A stretch of DNA of 8,591 nucleotides from an uncultured Kroppenstedtia sp. (GCA_959600065.1 CAUGKZ010000050.1:1-8591); one strand, 5' to 3'; numbered from the stretch's first letter, positions 1 through 6,299 are shown. A program made the numbers and translations. Notes: a model not told the origin generated them from the letters alone.

Positions 1-157
1 GACCCAGATCGCTGCTGCTCAGTCGGCTTTGAACAGCGTCAGTCGAATTCTACTGGAAGGACACATGAAAAGCTGCGTGGTCGAACGGATCCGGGAAGGC
101 GACGAGGAAGTGATCGATGAACTGATGGTGACAGTCAACAGGCTGATGAAGAAATAG
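1..157 (+). CDS. CsoR/FrmR-family metal-sensing transcriptional repressor, C-terminal fragment
   Basis: The window opens inside this gene; the reading frame begins at base 2 and ends at the TAG at 155-157, leaving 51 residues. The visible part is the alpha-helical C-terminal half of a DUF156 (CsoR/FrmR/RcnR) protein: an Ala/Ser-rich helix, then LLEGHMKSCV, then an acidic helix ending in NRLMKK. The His and Cys of the H-x3-C motif correspond to the second and third metal ligands of copper-sensing CsoR; the first Cys would lie upstream and cannot be seen. Family members are small tetrameric repressors that release DNA on binding Cu(I) or other metals, or on thiol/formaldehyde modification. The effector cannot be decided from this fragment. 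A terminator follows within 11 bases, so this is the last gene of its transcript; a metal-export gene upstream would fit but is outside the window. Confidence 0.85.
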   Translation, partial: TQIAAAQSALNSVSRILLEGHMKSCVVERIREGDEEVIDELMVTVNRLMKK

Positions 158-167
158 GCGATTGAAG

Positions 168-202
168 AACCCCTTCACAAAAAAAAAGGGGTTTAATTTT
201 TT
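168..202 (+). terminator. Intrinsic terminator of the CsoR-family gene
   Basis: AACCCC (168-173) pairs with GGGGTT (188-193) around an A-rich 14-base loop and is followed by a T run (197-202). It starts 10 bases after the CsoR-family stop codon. The stem is short but GC-rich. Confidence 0.7.
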
Positions 203-447
203 GTACGGACCATCTCGTGAACATCGGAGCAAACCAGGGACGTGTGGTCAAACGGTGAATCCGGTGAACCGTTTTAAGGCAACCGTGTCGGGGAAACAAA
301 CAGTACCGAACAGGTGGATAAGGGTTTGTATAGTACACTGGTGTCGAACCCAATGATACCAATGAATCCCCGAACGGGAGTAAACAGTGGTGTGATGTCT
401 CTTTTTTTACTTTGAATTCAATTTATATCTAAAATTGCCTCTATATG
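203..447. other. Intergenic stretch, no gene seen
   Basis: I find no open reading frame here with a ribosome binding site and a plausible protein. The only structure of note is a 7-bp inverted repeat, AAACGGT (250-256) with ACCGTTT (268-274), followed by four Ts; it could be a weak second terminator behind the CsoR-family gene. A TATAGT box at 329-334 lacks a -35 partner. Confidence 0.45.
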
Positions 448-476
448 TTGACTGGTGCCGAAAATAATGGTAATTT
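448..476 (+). promoter_or_regulatory. Probable sigma-A promoter for the secreted-protein gene
   Basis: TTGACT (448-453) is 5/6 to the -35 consensus. After a 17-base spacer comes TAATTT (471-476), a weak -10 box preceded by TGG, which makes an extended -10. Transcription would start near 483, giving a short leader ahead of the ribosome binding site at 502-508. Confidence 0.45.
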
Positions 477-510
477 GTTCTTGGATGTAATATTAATAGG
501 TAAAGGAGAC

Positions 511-1108
511 ATGAAAGTGAAAAATCTGTTGACTGCCGTTTCCATCTTGTCGCTGCTGTTTGCTGTCCCCGTCTTTGTATCAGCGGAACCACTGGAAGCA
601 GAGAAAGAATTATCAGTAGAAGATATTAACCAAAAATTTGATCAGATTGCCGAAAAGTACGAAGTCGGAGATGAGTTGAGTAAAGAAGACGCAGAATTTG
701 TAAAAGAGTACGCAACTCCATCTGAAAATTCAGTTGGTGCACAAAAGAGCCAATCGTTCAACAAAACAGGCTACACCTCGGGTAAAAAAAGTTGGTGGGA
801 ATATAAAGGGTAATGTCACAGCAAACCATGGAGCGGTTACGAGTTCTTGGGGGACAAATTTTCTTGCCAAAAAAGTAAAAGGTAATATAACCAAGGTAAA
901 GGCATCAGCAACTCACACTGCTTACGGTGCAGTCGGTTCTGGCGGTGTTGGGCTTGTATACAAAAATTCTTTTTCAAAAACCTGTAATACAACACAGTGC
1001 AGACTCCAAGAGTCGGAAAAATATTCAGCAGTGGTGGCATATTCCTACACCACGGCCAAAGGGACTTTTCACTATAAAAGCGGCTCCGTGTCAGTCACAG
1101 CACCTTAA
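511..1108 (+). pseudogene. Secreted protein of unknown family, interrupted by a +1 frameshift at an A7 run
   Basis: The first part reads from ATG 511 as a signal peptide (basic start, hydrophobic core, predicted cut after VFVSA at residue 25), then an acidic, helix-rich segment to about residue 70 that looks like a propeptide. At AAAAAAA (784-790) the frame runs to a stop at 811-813 (100 residues). Removing one A joins it to the +1 frame that stays open to the TAA at 1106-1108, giving a 198-residue protein: SGKK then VGGNIKGN, followed by a Gly/Ser/Thr/Val-rich, probably beta-rich domain with a C-x4-C pair (TCNTTQC). The low-charge C-terminal half looks like one mature secreted domain. I do not recognise the family and assign no function. 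Start choice is open: AAAGGAG (502-508) is only 2 bases from ATG 511 but 8 from an in-frame GTG at 517, which may be the true start. The break may be a real mutation, a phase-variable tract, a slippage site or a read error. Confidence 0.6.
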
Positions 1109-1123
1109 AAGGCTTCAATAAAC

Positions 1124-1166
1124 ATAAACCTCCAATTGCCTTGATTTTTGGTAGTTGGAGGTTTAT
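1124..1166 (+). terminator. Long stem-loop after the secreted-protein gene, possible terminator
   Basis: ATAAACCTCCAA (1124-1135) and TTGGAGGTTTAT (1155-1166) form a perfect 12-bp stem with a 19-base loop, starting 15 bases after the secreted gene's stop. No clean T run follows on either strand, so it may be an inefficient terminator or an RNA-stabilising hairpin. It contains GGAGG, which it would bury in the stem. Confidence 0.45.
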
Positions 1167-1196
1167 CATTATAGGAAAATAAGGGAGGGAAGCAGT

Positions 1197-1322
1197 ATGG
1201 GTGTCATAAACCCGTGGGGGATACTTATTTCTGTTGGGATTGTGGCATTTGTTGTGGCGTTTCTGGTGTTTTCTGTTCGTAATTGGAAAGCCTACTTTGC
1301 TAAAAAAAGAAGCCAATCGTGA
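1197..1322 (+). CDS. Small single-helix membrane protein, 41 residues
   Basis: An ATG at 1197 lies 7 bases after a strong ribosome binding site (AAGGGAGGG, 1181-1189); the TGA is at 1320-1322. The peptide begins MGVINPWG, then has a hydrophobic segment at about residues 8-27 made almost only of I, L, V, A, F and G, then a basic tail with NWKAYFAKKR. This predicts one transmembrane helix with the positively charged C-terminus inside. Function is unknown. It is downstream of the secreted-protein gene, on the same strand and separated by a stem-loop, so it could be co-expressed with it, for instance as a partner or immunity protein; that is inference. Size and build also resemble type I toxin peptides of Bacilli, but no antisense RNA gene is evident. 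The strong ribosome binding site and membrane composition are the reasons to call it real. Confidence 0.6.
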   Translation: MGVINPWGILISVGIVAFVVAFLVFSVRNWKAYFAKKRSQS

Positions 1323-1664
1323 TCGTATAACAAAATGTTCATGGCGGCTTAACGGGGGAGAAGGGCCTGTTGTTTAAAGCCACAACCCCAGTATGAAGTG
1401 TAGGAGCCAAAGTTTCCTGCGTCCATCCTGCTAGTCTTGGTGTGTTTATACGATGTAAAGAGAAGAAGAGGCCTGTGTGACAGCCGGAGTTCCTTTGTAC
1501 CCATAGATCGCAATTCTCACCAGGGTCGCTTCCGCTCCTAGGTCCCGCTATGTGCTTTTTCAAGAGATCGGAGATAGTCACGCAGGACCGATCCCCAGCA
1601 ATGGATTTATCAGACAGCGGTTGATCTCAATTGGAGCTGATGAAGAAATAAATAACTTCTCCAT
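1323..1664 (+). other. Gene-free structured region, candidate non-coding RNA or mobile-element remnant
   Basis: No frame on either strand gives a convincing protein here; all are broken by stops or lack a ribosome binding site. Several local hairpins can be drawn: GTTGT/ACAAC inside GGG/CCC near 1365-1390; GTAGGA/TCCTGC around the loop GCCAAAGTT; GGC-TGT/ACA-GCC around GTG in the stretch after the GAAGAAGAG; and GATCGG (1566-1571) with CCGATC (1588-1593). The stretch is closed by an intrinsic terminator. I checked by eye for hallmark sequences of T-box, SAM, TPP, FMN and lysine leaders, tmRNA, RNase P RNA, SRP RNA and group II domain V and saw none. A decayed insertion-sequence end is an alternative. 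Confidence 0.35.
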
Positions 1665-1686
1665 AACCCCTCCGTCAGGGGTTTTT
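1665..1686 (+). terminator. Intrinsic terminator closing the gene-free region
   Basis: AACCCCT (1665-1671) pairs perfectly with AGGGGTT (1677-1683) around the loop CCGTC, and the T run extends from 1682 to 1686. No gene ends just upstream; the nearest same-strand stop is at 1322, so it ends either a long untranslated tail or a non-coding RNA. Confidence 0.8.
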
Positions 1687-1734
1687 ATTGTGGGTGCCGG
1701 ATGGTTTTTATTCATTTTGTACTGCTTATGGCGG

Positions 1735-1766
1735 AAAAAAATAAAAAACCCCGGGTTTCCGGGGTT
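1735..1766 (-). terminator. Intrinsic terminator of the minus-strand operon
   Basis: Read on the minus strand, AACCCCGG pairs with CCGGGGTT around a 4-base loop (plus-strand 1747-1766), followed by a long T-rich tail (plus-strand A run 1735-1748). It directly abuts the stop codon of the 55-residue gene and faces the plus-strand terminator at 1665-1686, so the two transcripts converge here. Confidence 0.85.
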
Positions 1767-1933
1767 CATTCCAATACGAGACGTTCTTTGGCCTTTCCAA
1801 TGACAGCGGAGAACAGACGCTTTTGATCTGTCTTTTTCGACCCGCCCTTTTCCACTGTGAAACCCAGCTGACGCAAACTGTTGATGATCACTTGTTCATT
1901 CAGGCTGGTCTGAGGCGGATAAGACTTTTCCAA
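1766..1933 (-). CDS. Small basic protein of unknown function, 55 residues, TTG start
   Basis: The frame runs from TTG (1933-1931) to TGA (1768-1766) and translates as MEKSYPPQTS, then a helix-like LNEQVIINSLRQLGF, then a basic stretch with EKGGSKKTDQKR and a final AVIGKAKERLVLE. It is Lys/Arg-rich and soluble, with no signal or membrane segment. The start is inferred: AAAAGGGG lies about 11 bases upstream and no ATG or GTG is available at a suitable place. It begins 21 bases after the stop of the upstream membrane-protein gene and is in the same frame as it, beyond two tandem TGA codons. It ends exactly at a strong terminator, which supports its being a real last gene of the operon. I do not recognise the family. 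An alternative is that it is the cut-off tail of the upstream protein. Confidence 0.5.
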   Translation of the reverse strand: MEKSYPPQTSLNEQVIINSLRQLGFTVEKGGSKKTDQKRLFSAVIGKAKERLVLE

Positions 1934-1954
1934 GCGCGATCCGACCCCTTTTCA

Positions 1955-2938
1955 TCATTGATCTCTGTTTATAGTATACGACAAATCGAAAGCCTGTTGC
2001 ATATGTTTCGCGAATTTTTTTTGAAGTTGCTTCAGTTGATCATAGCCCTCTGCTTCAGATAAGAGATCGGGATTGATCGTCAACAGGAAAATATACGGCG
2101 TATCATGGACCTGTGTGGTCCGTGTGAGATACAGACGCCCCCGTTTGCGACTGGTTCCCTTGTGTTCAAAGGTGTAAACTTCATCGTCCAACAAAATTCC
2201 GCGCAGGATCCCCGTTCGCTTGTGTTCATTCAAGTTCCGCTCAATCTCTGAGTCCAGGGAAAAGGAGACATCGAGATTGAGTTTGTTCTCCAGAATGTTG
2301 ACCCCCATCACCAAAAAGGCGTATTTCATCGCTAGCTGATCATTTATCCGGTCTTGATGGCTCTGTTCCTTGATTTCATGGTAAAGGTCTCCGATAAAGG
2401 AGAGAAGTCGGTCGGGACGGTTTCGATCCATCGCCTTTTTAGCCTGGGTGAATTGTAGGTACATCTTCTTTTCGATCTGAAAGATGATCTGCACCAGGGC
2501 ATTTAACTCGATCCCTTCCGAAACATAGGCAGAAATATGATTGGCTTGCACTTTCACATGATGGGGATAATGTTTGAGGCTGTACCTGTACAGCTGGGCG
2601 GCCAAGACATCGGGTTCGTTTTTGGTGAAGCGTTCCATCGCTTTCTCCACGGAGTTTCTCCACTGCATCTCCTGCAAATCGTCATACAGTTCCATAAAGG
2701 TTCGCGCTTTGTCGGCGAGGATTGCTTTATATTCTTCCCCGCGCAACCGGGCCACCAAGATGCAGAAAATCACCAAGAGGAAAGTGATGATGAAGGGAAA
2801 ATCGAATCCCAGCAATTTTTGCAAGAAGGAATTGAAGTAGAAGGATTCGGAATCATTTTCAATCCAGAGGTCCAAGATGAACAGGGTGACGGCAGACCCT
2901 AATACCAGCCAGTGTGTTGCAGTAAACTTGATTTTCAA
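1955..2938 (-). CDS. Membrane-anchored protein of unknown function, 327 residues, TTG start
   Basis: I place the start at TTG 2938, not at the upstream in-frame ATG at 3085, because GGAGG lies 8 bases before this TTG and the extra N-terminus does not look like protein. The product begins MKIKFTATHW and has two hydrophobic helices at about residues 9-25 and 47-63 with a short outside loop, so both ends should be cytoplasmic. After RLRGEEYK a roughly 260-residue cytoplasmic part follows: a helical, charged segment (about 70-170) rich in E, K, Q and aromatic residues, then a predicted mixed alpha/beta region with a DDEVYTFEH stretch, a basic SRKRGRLYLTRTT strand and a C-terminal helix. I see no catalytic motif, Walker box, HAMP or kinase signature. 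It is the first gene of a two-gene minus-strand unit. A regulatory or scaffold role at the membrane is conceivable but unsupported. Confidence 0.75.
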   Translation of the reverse strand: MKIKFTATHWLVLGSAVTLFILDLWIENDSESFYFNSFLQKLLGFDFPFIITFLLVIFCILVARLRGEEYKAILADKARTFMELYDDLQEMQWRNSVEKAMERFTKNEPDVLAAQLYRYSLKHYPHHVKVQANHISAYVSEGIELNALVQIIFQIEKKMYLQFTQAKKAMDRNRPDRLLSFIGDLYHEIKEQSHQDRINDQLAMKYAFLVMGVNILENKLNLDVSFSLDSEIERNLNEHKRTGILRGILLDDEVYTFEHKGTSRKRGRLYLTRTTQVHDTPYIFLLTINPDLLSEAEGYDQLKQLQKKFAKHMQQAFDLSYTINRDQ

Positions 2939-2987
2939 GGTTTGATCCTCCGAAACCCCATCGGAATGAGTGCAGTCCCCTTGGAGA

Positions 2988-2996
2988 ATTGTAACA
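2988..2996 (-). promoter_or_regulatory. Possible extended -10 promoter for the minus-strand operon
   Basis: On the minus strand TGT precedes TACAAT (plus-strand 2988-2993 reads ATTGTA), which makes an extended -10 element 5/6 to consensus. It sits 50 bases upstream of the TTG start. No good -35 hexamer is found at 17-18 bases. Confidence 0.4.
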
Positions 2997-3055
2997 CAGA
3001 AGGGTTGGCTCCGACGCAGCCTCGGATTTGGATTTACAACACAGATTCCAAGAAC

Positions 3056-3080
3056 AAAAAAAAGCCCCCCTAATGGAGGG
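3056..3080 (-). terminator. Minus-strand terminator-like hairpin
   Basis: On the minus strand CCCTCC pairs with GGGGGG (one G-T wobble) around ATTA, followed by eight Ts (plus-strand A run 3056-3063). No minus-strand gene ends just upstream, so it may protect the 327-residue gene from antisense read-through, or end an unannotated minus-strand RNA. Confidence 0.5.
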
Positions 3081-3386
3081 AACATGGATAAATGGAGGTC
3101 GTTGTGGCGGGCTGCTTGTTACTAGCATAAAGGAGAATCCTACAGAATGCCATCTGCCTAAGGAAGAATTTTTTGTATACGGCCTAATGCTGATTCACCC
3201 TGAAAGGGATGGAGGCAGGACTGCCAGATGGGGGTGAACTGGTCAGTGAGATTTTACAATCACTTACCCAGAATCAGGGCTGTTCCATCGCTTCTGTGCA
3301 GATCAGGAAGAAATCTATTATTTTCGTAGTTTCCTCCTTCAGGTACAATAGGGTGGGAATTGTATACGGGAAGGAGGGCGACAACA
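3081..3386. other. Intergenic region before coaA, with a possible coding relic
   Basis: No complete gene is seen. On the plus strand the frame 3250-3351 lacks a start codon, as a TGA immediately precedes it, yet reads as natural-looking protein (for example YPESGLFHRFCADQEEIYYF, then RSFLLQVQ and TAG). The neighbouring frame upstream holds another short protein-like stretch (GELVSEILQSL), so a frame-shifted relic is possible but not proven. The sequence TGTATACGG occurs twice, near 3174 and at 3361. Confidence 0.3.
3344..3364 (+). promoter_or_regulatory. Dyad symmetry over a -10-like box upstream of coaA
   Basis: TACAAT (3344-3349) is 5/6 to the -10 consensus and forms a perfect inverted repeat with ATTGTA (3359-3364) across 9 bases. 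The dyad lies 22 bases before the coaA start and just ahead of its ribosome binding site. It could be an operator, or chance; the -35 region (TTTTCG, 3321-3326) is poor. Confidence 0.3.
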
Positions 3387-4331
3387 ATGGAATCGCAAGA
3401 GGGTTTATCACCTTATCTCACATTGAACAGGGAGCAGTGGAAAAGGTTGCGTGCTTCTGTCTCCATGCCTTTAACGGAGAGGGAGCTGGAAGATCTCAAG
3501 GGGATCAATGAAAAACTCTCCCTGGAAGAAGCATCGGAAGTATACCTCCCTCTGTCCCGTCTCCTCAACTTATTAGCCACCAGCAATCGCAAGATGTCTG
3601 AGGCGACGAGATTATTTTTAGGAGATCTGAATCCCAAAATTCCGTTTATTATCGGGATTTCCGGAAGTGTCGCCGTAGGGAAAAGCACTACCGCCCGGGT
3701 GTTACAGGCACTATTGCGCCGTTGGCCAGGGAATCCCCGGGTGGAATTGGTGACCACAGATGGTTTTCTCTACCCCAATCGGGTTTTGGAAGAAAGAGGA
3801 CTGATGAAGCGGAAGGGATTTCCCGAAAGTTATGACCTGGAGGGACTGATCCGGTTTCTGACTGATTTGAAATCTGGGAAAGAAGAAGTGAGCGTACCCC
3901 TTTATTCCCATCTGACCTATGATATTTTGCCAGAGCAAAAAAAGCGGATCCACTGTCCCGACATCGTGGTGGTGGAAGGGTTGAACATTCTGCAGAATCC
4001 CTGCGTGGGACCTGAGGCTCCGGCTGTGTTTGTATCCGATTTCATCGATTTTTCTATTTATGTGGATGCGGATGAGGAGGATATCGCTCGCTGGTATGTG
4101 GAACGTTTTCAGGTGCTTCGTCGAACCGCATTTCGCGATCCCGACTCTTATTTCCGTCGTTATGCGGACCTGACTGAAGAAGAGGCCGTCGTCACTGCCC
4201 GGAGAATCTGGGAAGAGATCAATCGGCCCAACTTGTTGCAAAACATCCTTCCTACCCGGGGGCGTGCCCGTCTGATTCTCACCAAAGGGCCGGATCATGT
4301 AATTCGACAAGTTCAATTGCGGAAGATGTGA
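3387..4331 (+). CDS. coaA: Type I pantothenate kinase
   Basis: This 314-residue protein matches the length and layout of bacterial type I CoaA (E. coli 316). It phosphorylates pantothenate with ATP, the first and usually rate-limiting step of coenzyme A synthesis in the cytoplasm. The P-loop GSVAVGKS is at residues 93-100. It is followed by [10 protein letters not shown] (about 122-131), the family's Asp-containing strand, then the KGFPESYD segment and a [10 protein letters not shown] strand. The C-terminal half carries [22 protein letters not shown], typical of the family. ATG 3387 is chosen over the in-frame ATG at 3360 because AAGGAGG (3371-3377) sits 9 bases upstream. Type I enzymes are generally feedback-inhibited by CoA; nothing in the sequence suggests loss of that. 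The gene is monocistronic, with a dyad upstream and a strong terminator downstream. Confidence 0.96.
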   Translation: MESQEGLSPYLTLNREQWKRLRASVSMPLTERELEDLKGINEKLSLEEASEVYLPLSRLLNLLATSNRKMSEATRLFLGDLNPKIPFIIGISGSVAVGKSTTARVLQALLRRWPGNPRVELVTTDGFLYPNRVLEERGLMKRKGFPESYDLEGLIRFLTDLKSGKEEVSVPLYSHLTYDILPEQKKRIHCPDIVVVEGLNILQNPCVGPEAPAVFVSDFIDFSIYVDADEEDIARWYVERFQVLRRTAFRDPDSYFRRYADLTEEEAVVTARRIWEEINRPNLLQNILPTRGRARLILTKGPDHVIRQVQLRKM

Positions 4332-4344
4332 TCAGGGAGCGCAA

Positions 4345-4379
4345 AGACCGTACGACGCTAGAGCGTGCGGTCTTTTTTT
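4345..4379 (+). terminator. Intrinsic terminator of coaA
   Basis: AGACCGTACG (4345-4354) pairs with CGTGCGGTCT (4364-4373) with one T-G wobble, then a run of Ts to 4379. It separates coaA from the polyketide synthase operon. Confidence 0.88.
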
Positions 4380-4463
4380 GTTATTCATATGGCGTATATT
4401 TCCAGTCGCAGGAAGAAGACTAACTGTTACAAGAGCCTAAGAGGATGGGAGGGATCAAATTTC

Positions 4464-5528
4464 ATGCCTCGGATCGTGTCAGTCGGTACCGCAGTCCCGG
4501 AGCATATTCTCCCACAGGAAGAAGCGAGGGAGTTTGGGCGCCGGCTGTTTGAGGATTCCTTCGATGACATTGATCGATATCTACCGATTTTTGAAAATAC
4601 CCGAATTCACACCCGACATTTGAGCCGCCCACGAAGCTGGTTTGAGCAGGAGCGAGGATTTGGTGAACGAAACCGGATCTATATTGAGACGGCCTGTCAT
4701 TTGGGGGAGGAAGCGGTGAGCCGTTGTCTGGATCGAGCGGGGATTTCACCTGAAGAGGTGGATCATCTGTTTTTTGTATCCACCTCGGGCTTGGCCACTC
4801 CCAGTATCGACGCCCGAATCGTCAATGGGTTGGGACTGAACCGGCATGTCAAACGAACTCCGATTTGGGGATTGGGGTGTGCCGGCGGGGCATCAGGGTT
4901 GGCACGGGCCTGTGAATATGCCCGCGCTTTTCCTGACAGCCGGGTGGTCTTGTTGGCGGTGGAGTTGTGTAGTCTCACCTTCAGGCTGAATGATCGTTCC
5001 AAAAGTAATCTGGTGGCCACCTCCCTGTTTGCTGATGGGGCGGCTGCGGTGCTGGTGGCGGGAGATGACGCTCAAATTCCGGGAGAATCGGGAGCTGGGC
5101 CGATGGTGCTGGATACGATGACCACGACTTGGCCGAATTCTTTAGATGTGATGGGCTGGGATGTGACGGATGACGGATTGAAGGTGGTCTTTTCCCGAGA
5201 TATTCCTGGAGTGGTTCGCAAAGAAGTGACGCCCTTGGTTGGGGAGTTCCTGGAGCAGGTGGGATTGTCTCTGAATCAGGTCCGTCGCTATATCGCTCAC
5301 CCCGGCGGGGCCAAGGTGTTGAAAGCGTACGAAGAGGCCTTAGAATTGCCTGGGGAGGGGTTGCTTCATTCCTATGAGGTGTTGAAGGAATATGGCAACA
5401 TGTCGTCGGCGACAGTTCTGTTTGTCTTAGAACGAGAACTTGGGGAGTCTCACCACCCTGGGGAGTACGGATTGATGACAGCGCTGGGGCCTGGCTTCAG
5501 CTCTGAATTGATGTTGCTCCGGTGGTGA
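4464..5528 (+). CDS. bpsA: Type III polyketide synthase, alkylpyrone synthase type
   Basis: This 354-residue protein is a chalcone-synthase-like thiolase-fold enzyme. The catalytic triad is visible: Cys139 in GLGCAGGASG, His279 in YIAHPGG, and Asn312 in EYGNMSSATV; the C-terminal GPGFSSE loop is also present. Family members extend an acyl-CoA starter with malonyl-CoA and cyclise the product. Bacillus BpsA makes long-chain alkylpyrones, and the methyltransferase next door makes that the likely product class here; the chain length cannot be read from sequence. ATG 4464 was preferred to the upstream in-frame ATG at 4365, which lies inside the coaA terminator, because GGGAGG precedes 4464 at suitable spacing. 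It is first in a two-gene operon, 9 bases from the next gene. I see no clear promoter between 4380 and 4463. The symbol is by family resemblance to Bacillus. Confidence 0.93.
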   Translation: MPRIVSVGTAVPEHILPQEEAREFGRRLFEDSFDDIDRYLPIFENTRIHTRHLSRPRSWFEQERGFGERNRIYIETACHLGEEAVSRCLDRAGISPEEVDHLFFVSTSGLATPSIDARIVNGLGLNRHVKRTPIWGLGCAGGASGLARACEYARAFPDSRVVLLAVELCSLTFRLNDRSKSNLVATSLFADGAAAVLVAGDDAQIPGESGAGPMVLDTMTTTWPNSLDVMGWDVTDDGLKVVFSRDIPGVVRKEVTPLVGEFLEQVGLSLNQVRRYIAHPGGAKVLKAYEEALELPGEGLLHSYEVLKEYGNMSSATVLFVLERELGESHHPGEYGLMTALGPGFSSELMLLRW

Positions 5529-5537
5529 AGGAAGGGA

Positions 5538-6101
5538 GTGAGGGAGATGAATTTTTGGTTTCCGATCGTGATGGTGGGTCTGCTGTTGCAACGAGGGGCA
5601 GAGTTGCTTCTGGCCCGAAAACATGCCCGCTGGATCCGCGATCAAGGAGGGGTAGAAGTGGGCCGGGAGCACTATCCCTTGTTGGTGGGGATCCATTTCC
5701 TATTCTTTATCTCTCTAACTTGGGAAGTGATTGGGACCGGTAGCCATCCTCCTGCCTGGTGGCCCATTCCTTTCACGCTGTTTTTGCTCGCCCAGGGGCT
5801 TCGGATCTGGAGTATTCACTCCCTCGGCCCCTATTGGAACACTCGAATCTGGGTAGTCCCTGGACATCCTCGGGTGGTGCGAGGTCCTTACAAATACCTC
5901 TCCCACCCCAATTATGTGGTGGTAGTGACGGAGCTGTTGGTCTTACCCCTCCTCTTCGGCGCCTATGTGACGGCGGTTACCCTATCTGTTCTCAATCTGG
6001 TGGTTCTCCTGAAGGTGCGGATTCCCTTGGAAGAAAAAGCGCTGGCCCAGGCTGTTGGAGGGGAGGGGATGAAGATCGAAGCAAATCCCGAGGGAGATTA
6101 A
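5538..6101 (+). CDS. bpsB: ICMT-family integral membrane methyltransferase, alkylpyrone O-methyltransferase
   Basis: The 187-residue product has about four to five hydrophobic segments and the isoprenylcysteine carboxyl methyltransferase C-terminal signature: RGPYKYLSHPNY (115-126), Glu132 in the following helix, and RIPLEEKAL (161-169), which together form the S-adenosylmethionine and substrate site in this family. In Bacillus the homologue next to the type III polyketide synthase methylates alkylpyrones to methyl ethers, and the same order here supports that role. I take GTG 5538 as start (AAGGA a few bases upstream) rather than the ATG at 5547, whose purine run directly abuts it. It starts 9 bases after the synthase stop, so the two should be co-transcribed. 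Protein-prenyl methylation is unlikely given the context. The C-terminal tail (GGEGMKIEANPEGD) is short and acidic. Confidence 0.88.
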   Translation: MREMNFWFPIVMVGLLLQRGAELLLARKHARWIRDQGGVEVGREHYPLLVGIHFLFFISLTWEVIGTGSHPPAWWPIPFTLFLLAQGLRIWSIHSLGPYWNTRIWVVPGHPRVVRGPYKYLSHPNYVVVVTELLVLPLLFGAYVTAVTLSVLNLVVLLKVRIPLEEKALAQAVGGEGMKIEANPEGD

Positions 6102-6102
6102 G

Positions 6103-6135
6103 ACCTATATCCCCTGCAGGGATTTGTGGTTTTTT
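6103..6135 (+). terminator. Terminator of the polyketide synthase operon
   Basis: ATCCC (6109-6113) pairs with GGGAT (6119-6123), with an outer ACC/GGT clamp (6103-6105 with 6128-6130), then six Ts (6130-6135). The stem is broken by an internal loop, so strength is moderate. It starts directly behind the methyltransferase stop. Confidence 0.55.
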
Positions 6136-6143
6136 CAGCCTGC

Positions 6144-6292
6144 CTCCTATGCTGTTCGATGGTTTTTCCTATGCCGGTTGTAGGGTATGAATCGATCCGT
6201 ATTGATTTCCATGCCAGATTCCAGTTTAATGGAAGGGAGATTTTTTGGATTTCCGGGGTAGAGATCGCTTTCGGATGAACACGGCATAGGAG
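6144..6292 (+). repeat. Two copies of TCCTATGC upstream, both complementary to the chaB ribosome binding site
   Basis: CTCCTATGC (6144-6152) is the exact reverse complement of GCATAGGAG (6284-6292). TCCTATGCCG (6167-6176) is the exact reverse complement of CGGCATAGGA (6282-6291). The right-hand element contains the AGGAG ribosome binding site of the ChaB-family gene. The left copies are 23 bases apart and lie upstream of the predicted promoter at 6202-6230. Confidence 0.6.
6202..6230 (+). promoter_or_regulatory. Probable sigma-A promoter of the ChaB-family gene
   Basis: TTGATT (6202-6207) and TTTAAT (6225-6230, 5/6 to consensus) are separated by exactly 17 bases. Transcription would start near 6237, about 60 bases before the ATG. 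Confidence 0.5.
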
Positions 6293-6299
6293 TGAGGGC

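Noticed and set aside
162..356. 64-residue plus-strand frame after the CsoR-family gene
   Set aside because: It begins inside the terminator and has low-complexity, non-protein-like composition.
1339..1581. 80-residue minus-strand frame in the gene-free region
   Set aside because: No ribosome binding site and an unlikely composition; I could not link it to a transposase family.
1637..1652. GCTGATGAAGAAATA here repeats the end of the CsoR-family gene (near 142-156)
   Set aside because: The match is short, the surrounding sequence is not CsoR-like, and a stop codon lies a few codons upstream in the frame; most likely chance.
1552..1803. 83-residue plus-strand frame
   Set aside because: It runs across two terminators and into the minus-strand operon, with no ribosome binding site.
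2939..3085. 49-residue N-terminal extension of the 327-residue minus-strand protein from ATG 3085
   Set aside because: No ribosome binding site precedes it, the predicted promoter lies inside it, and the TTG at 2938 has GGAGG at ideal spacing.
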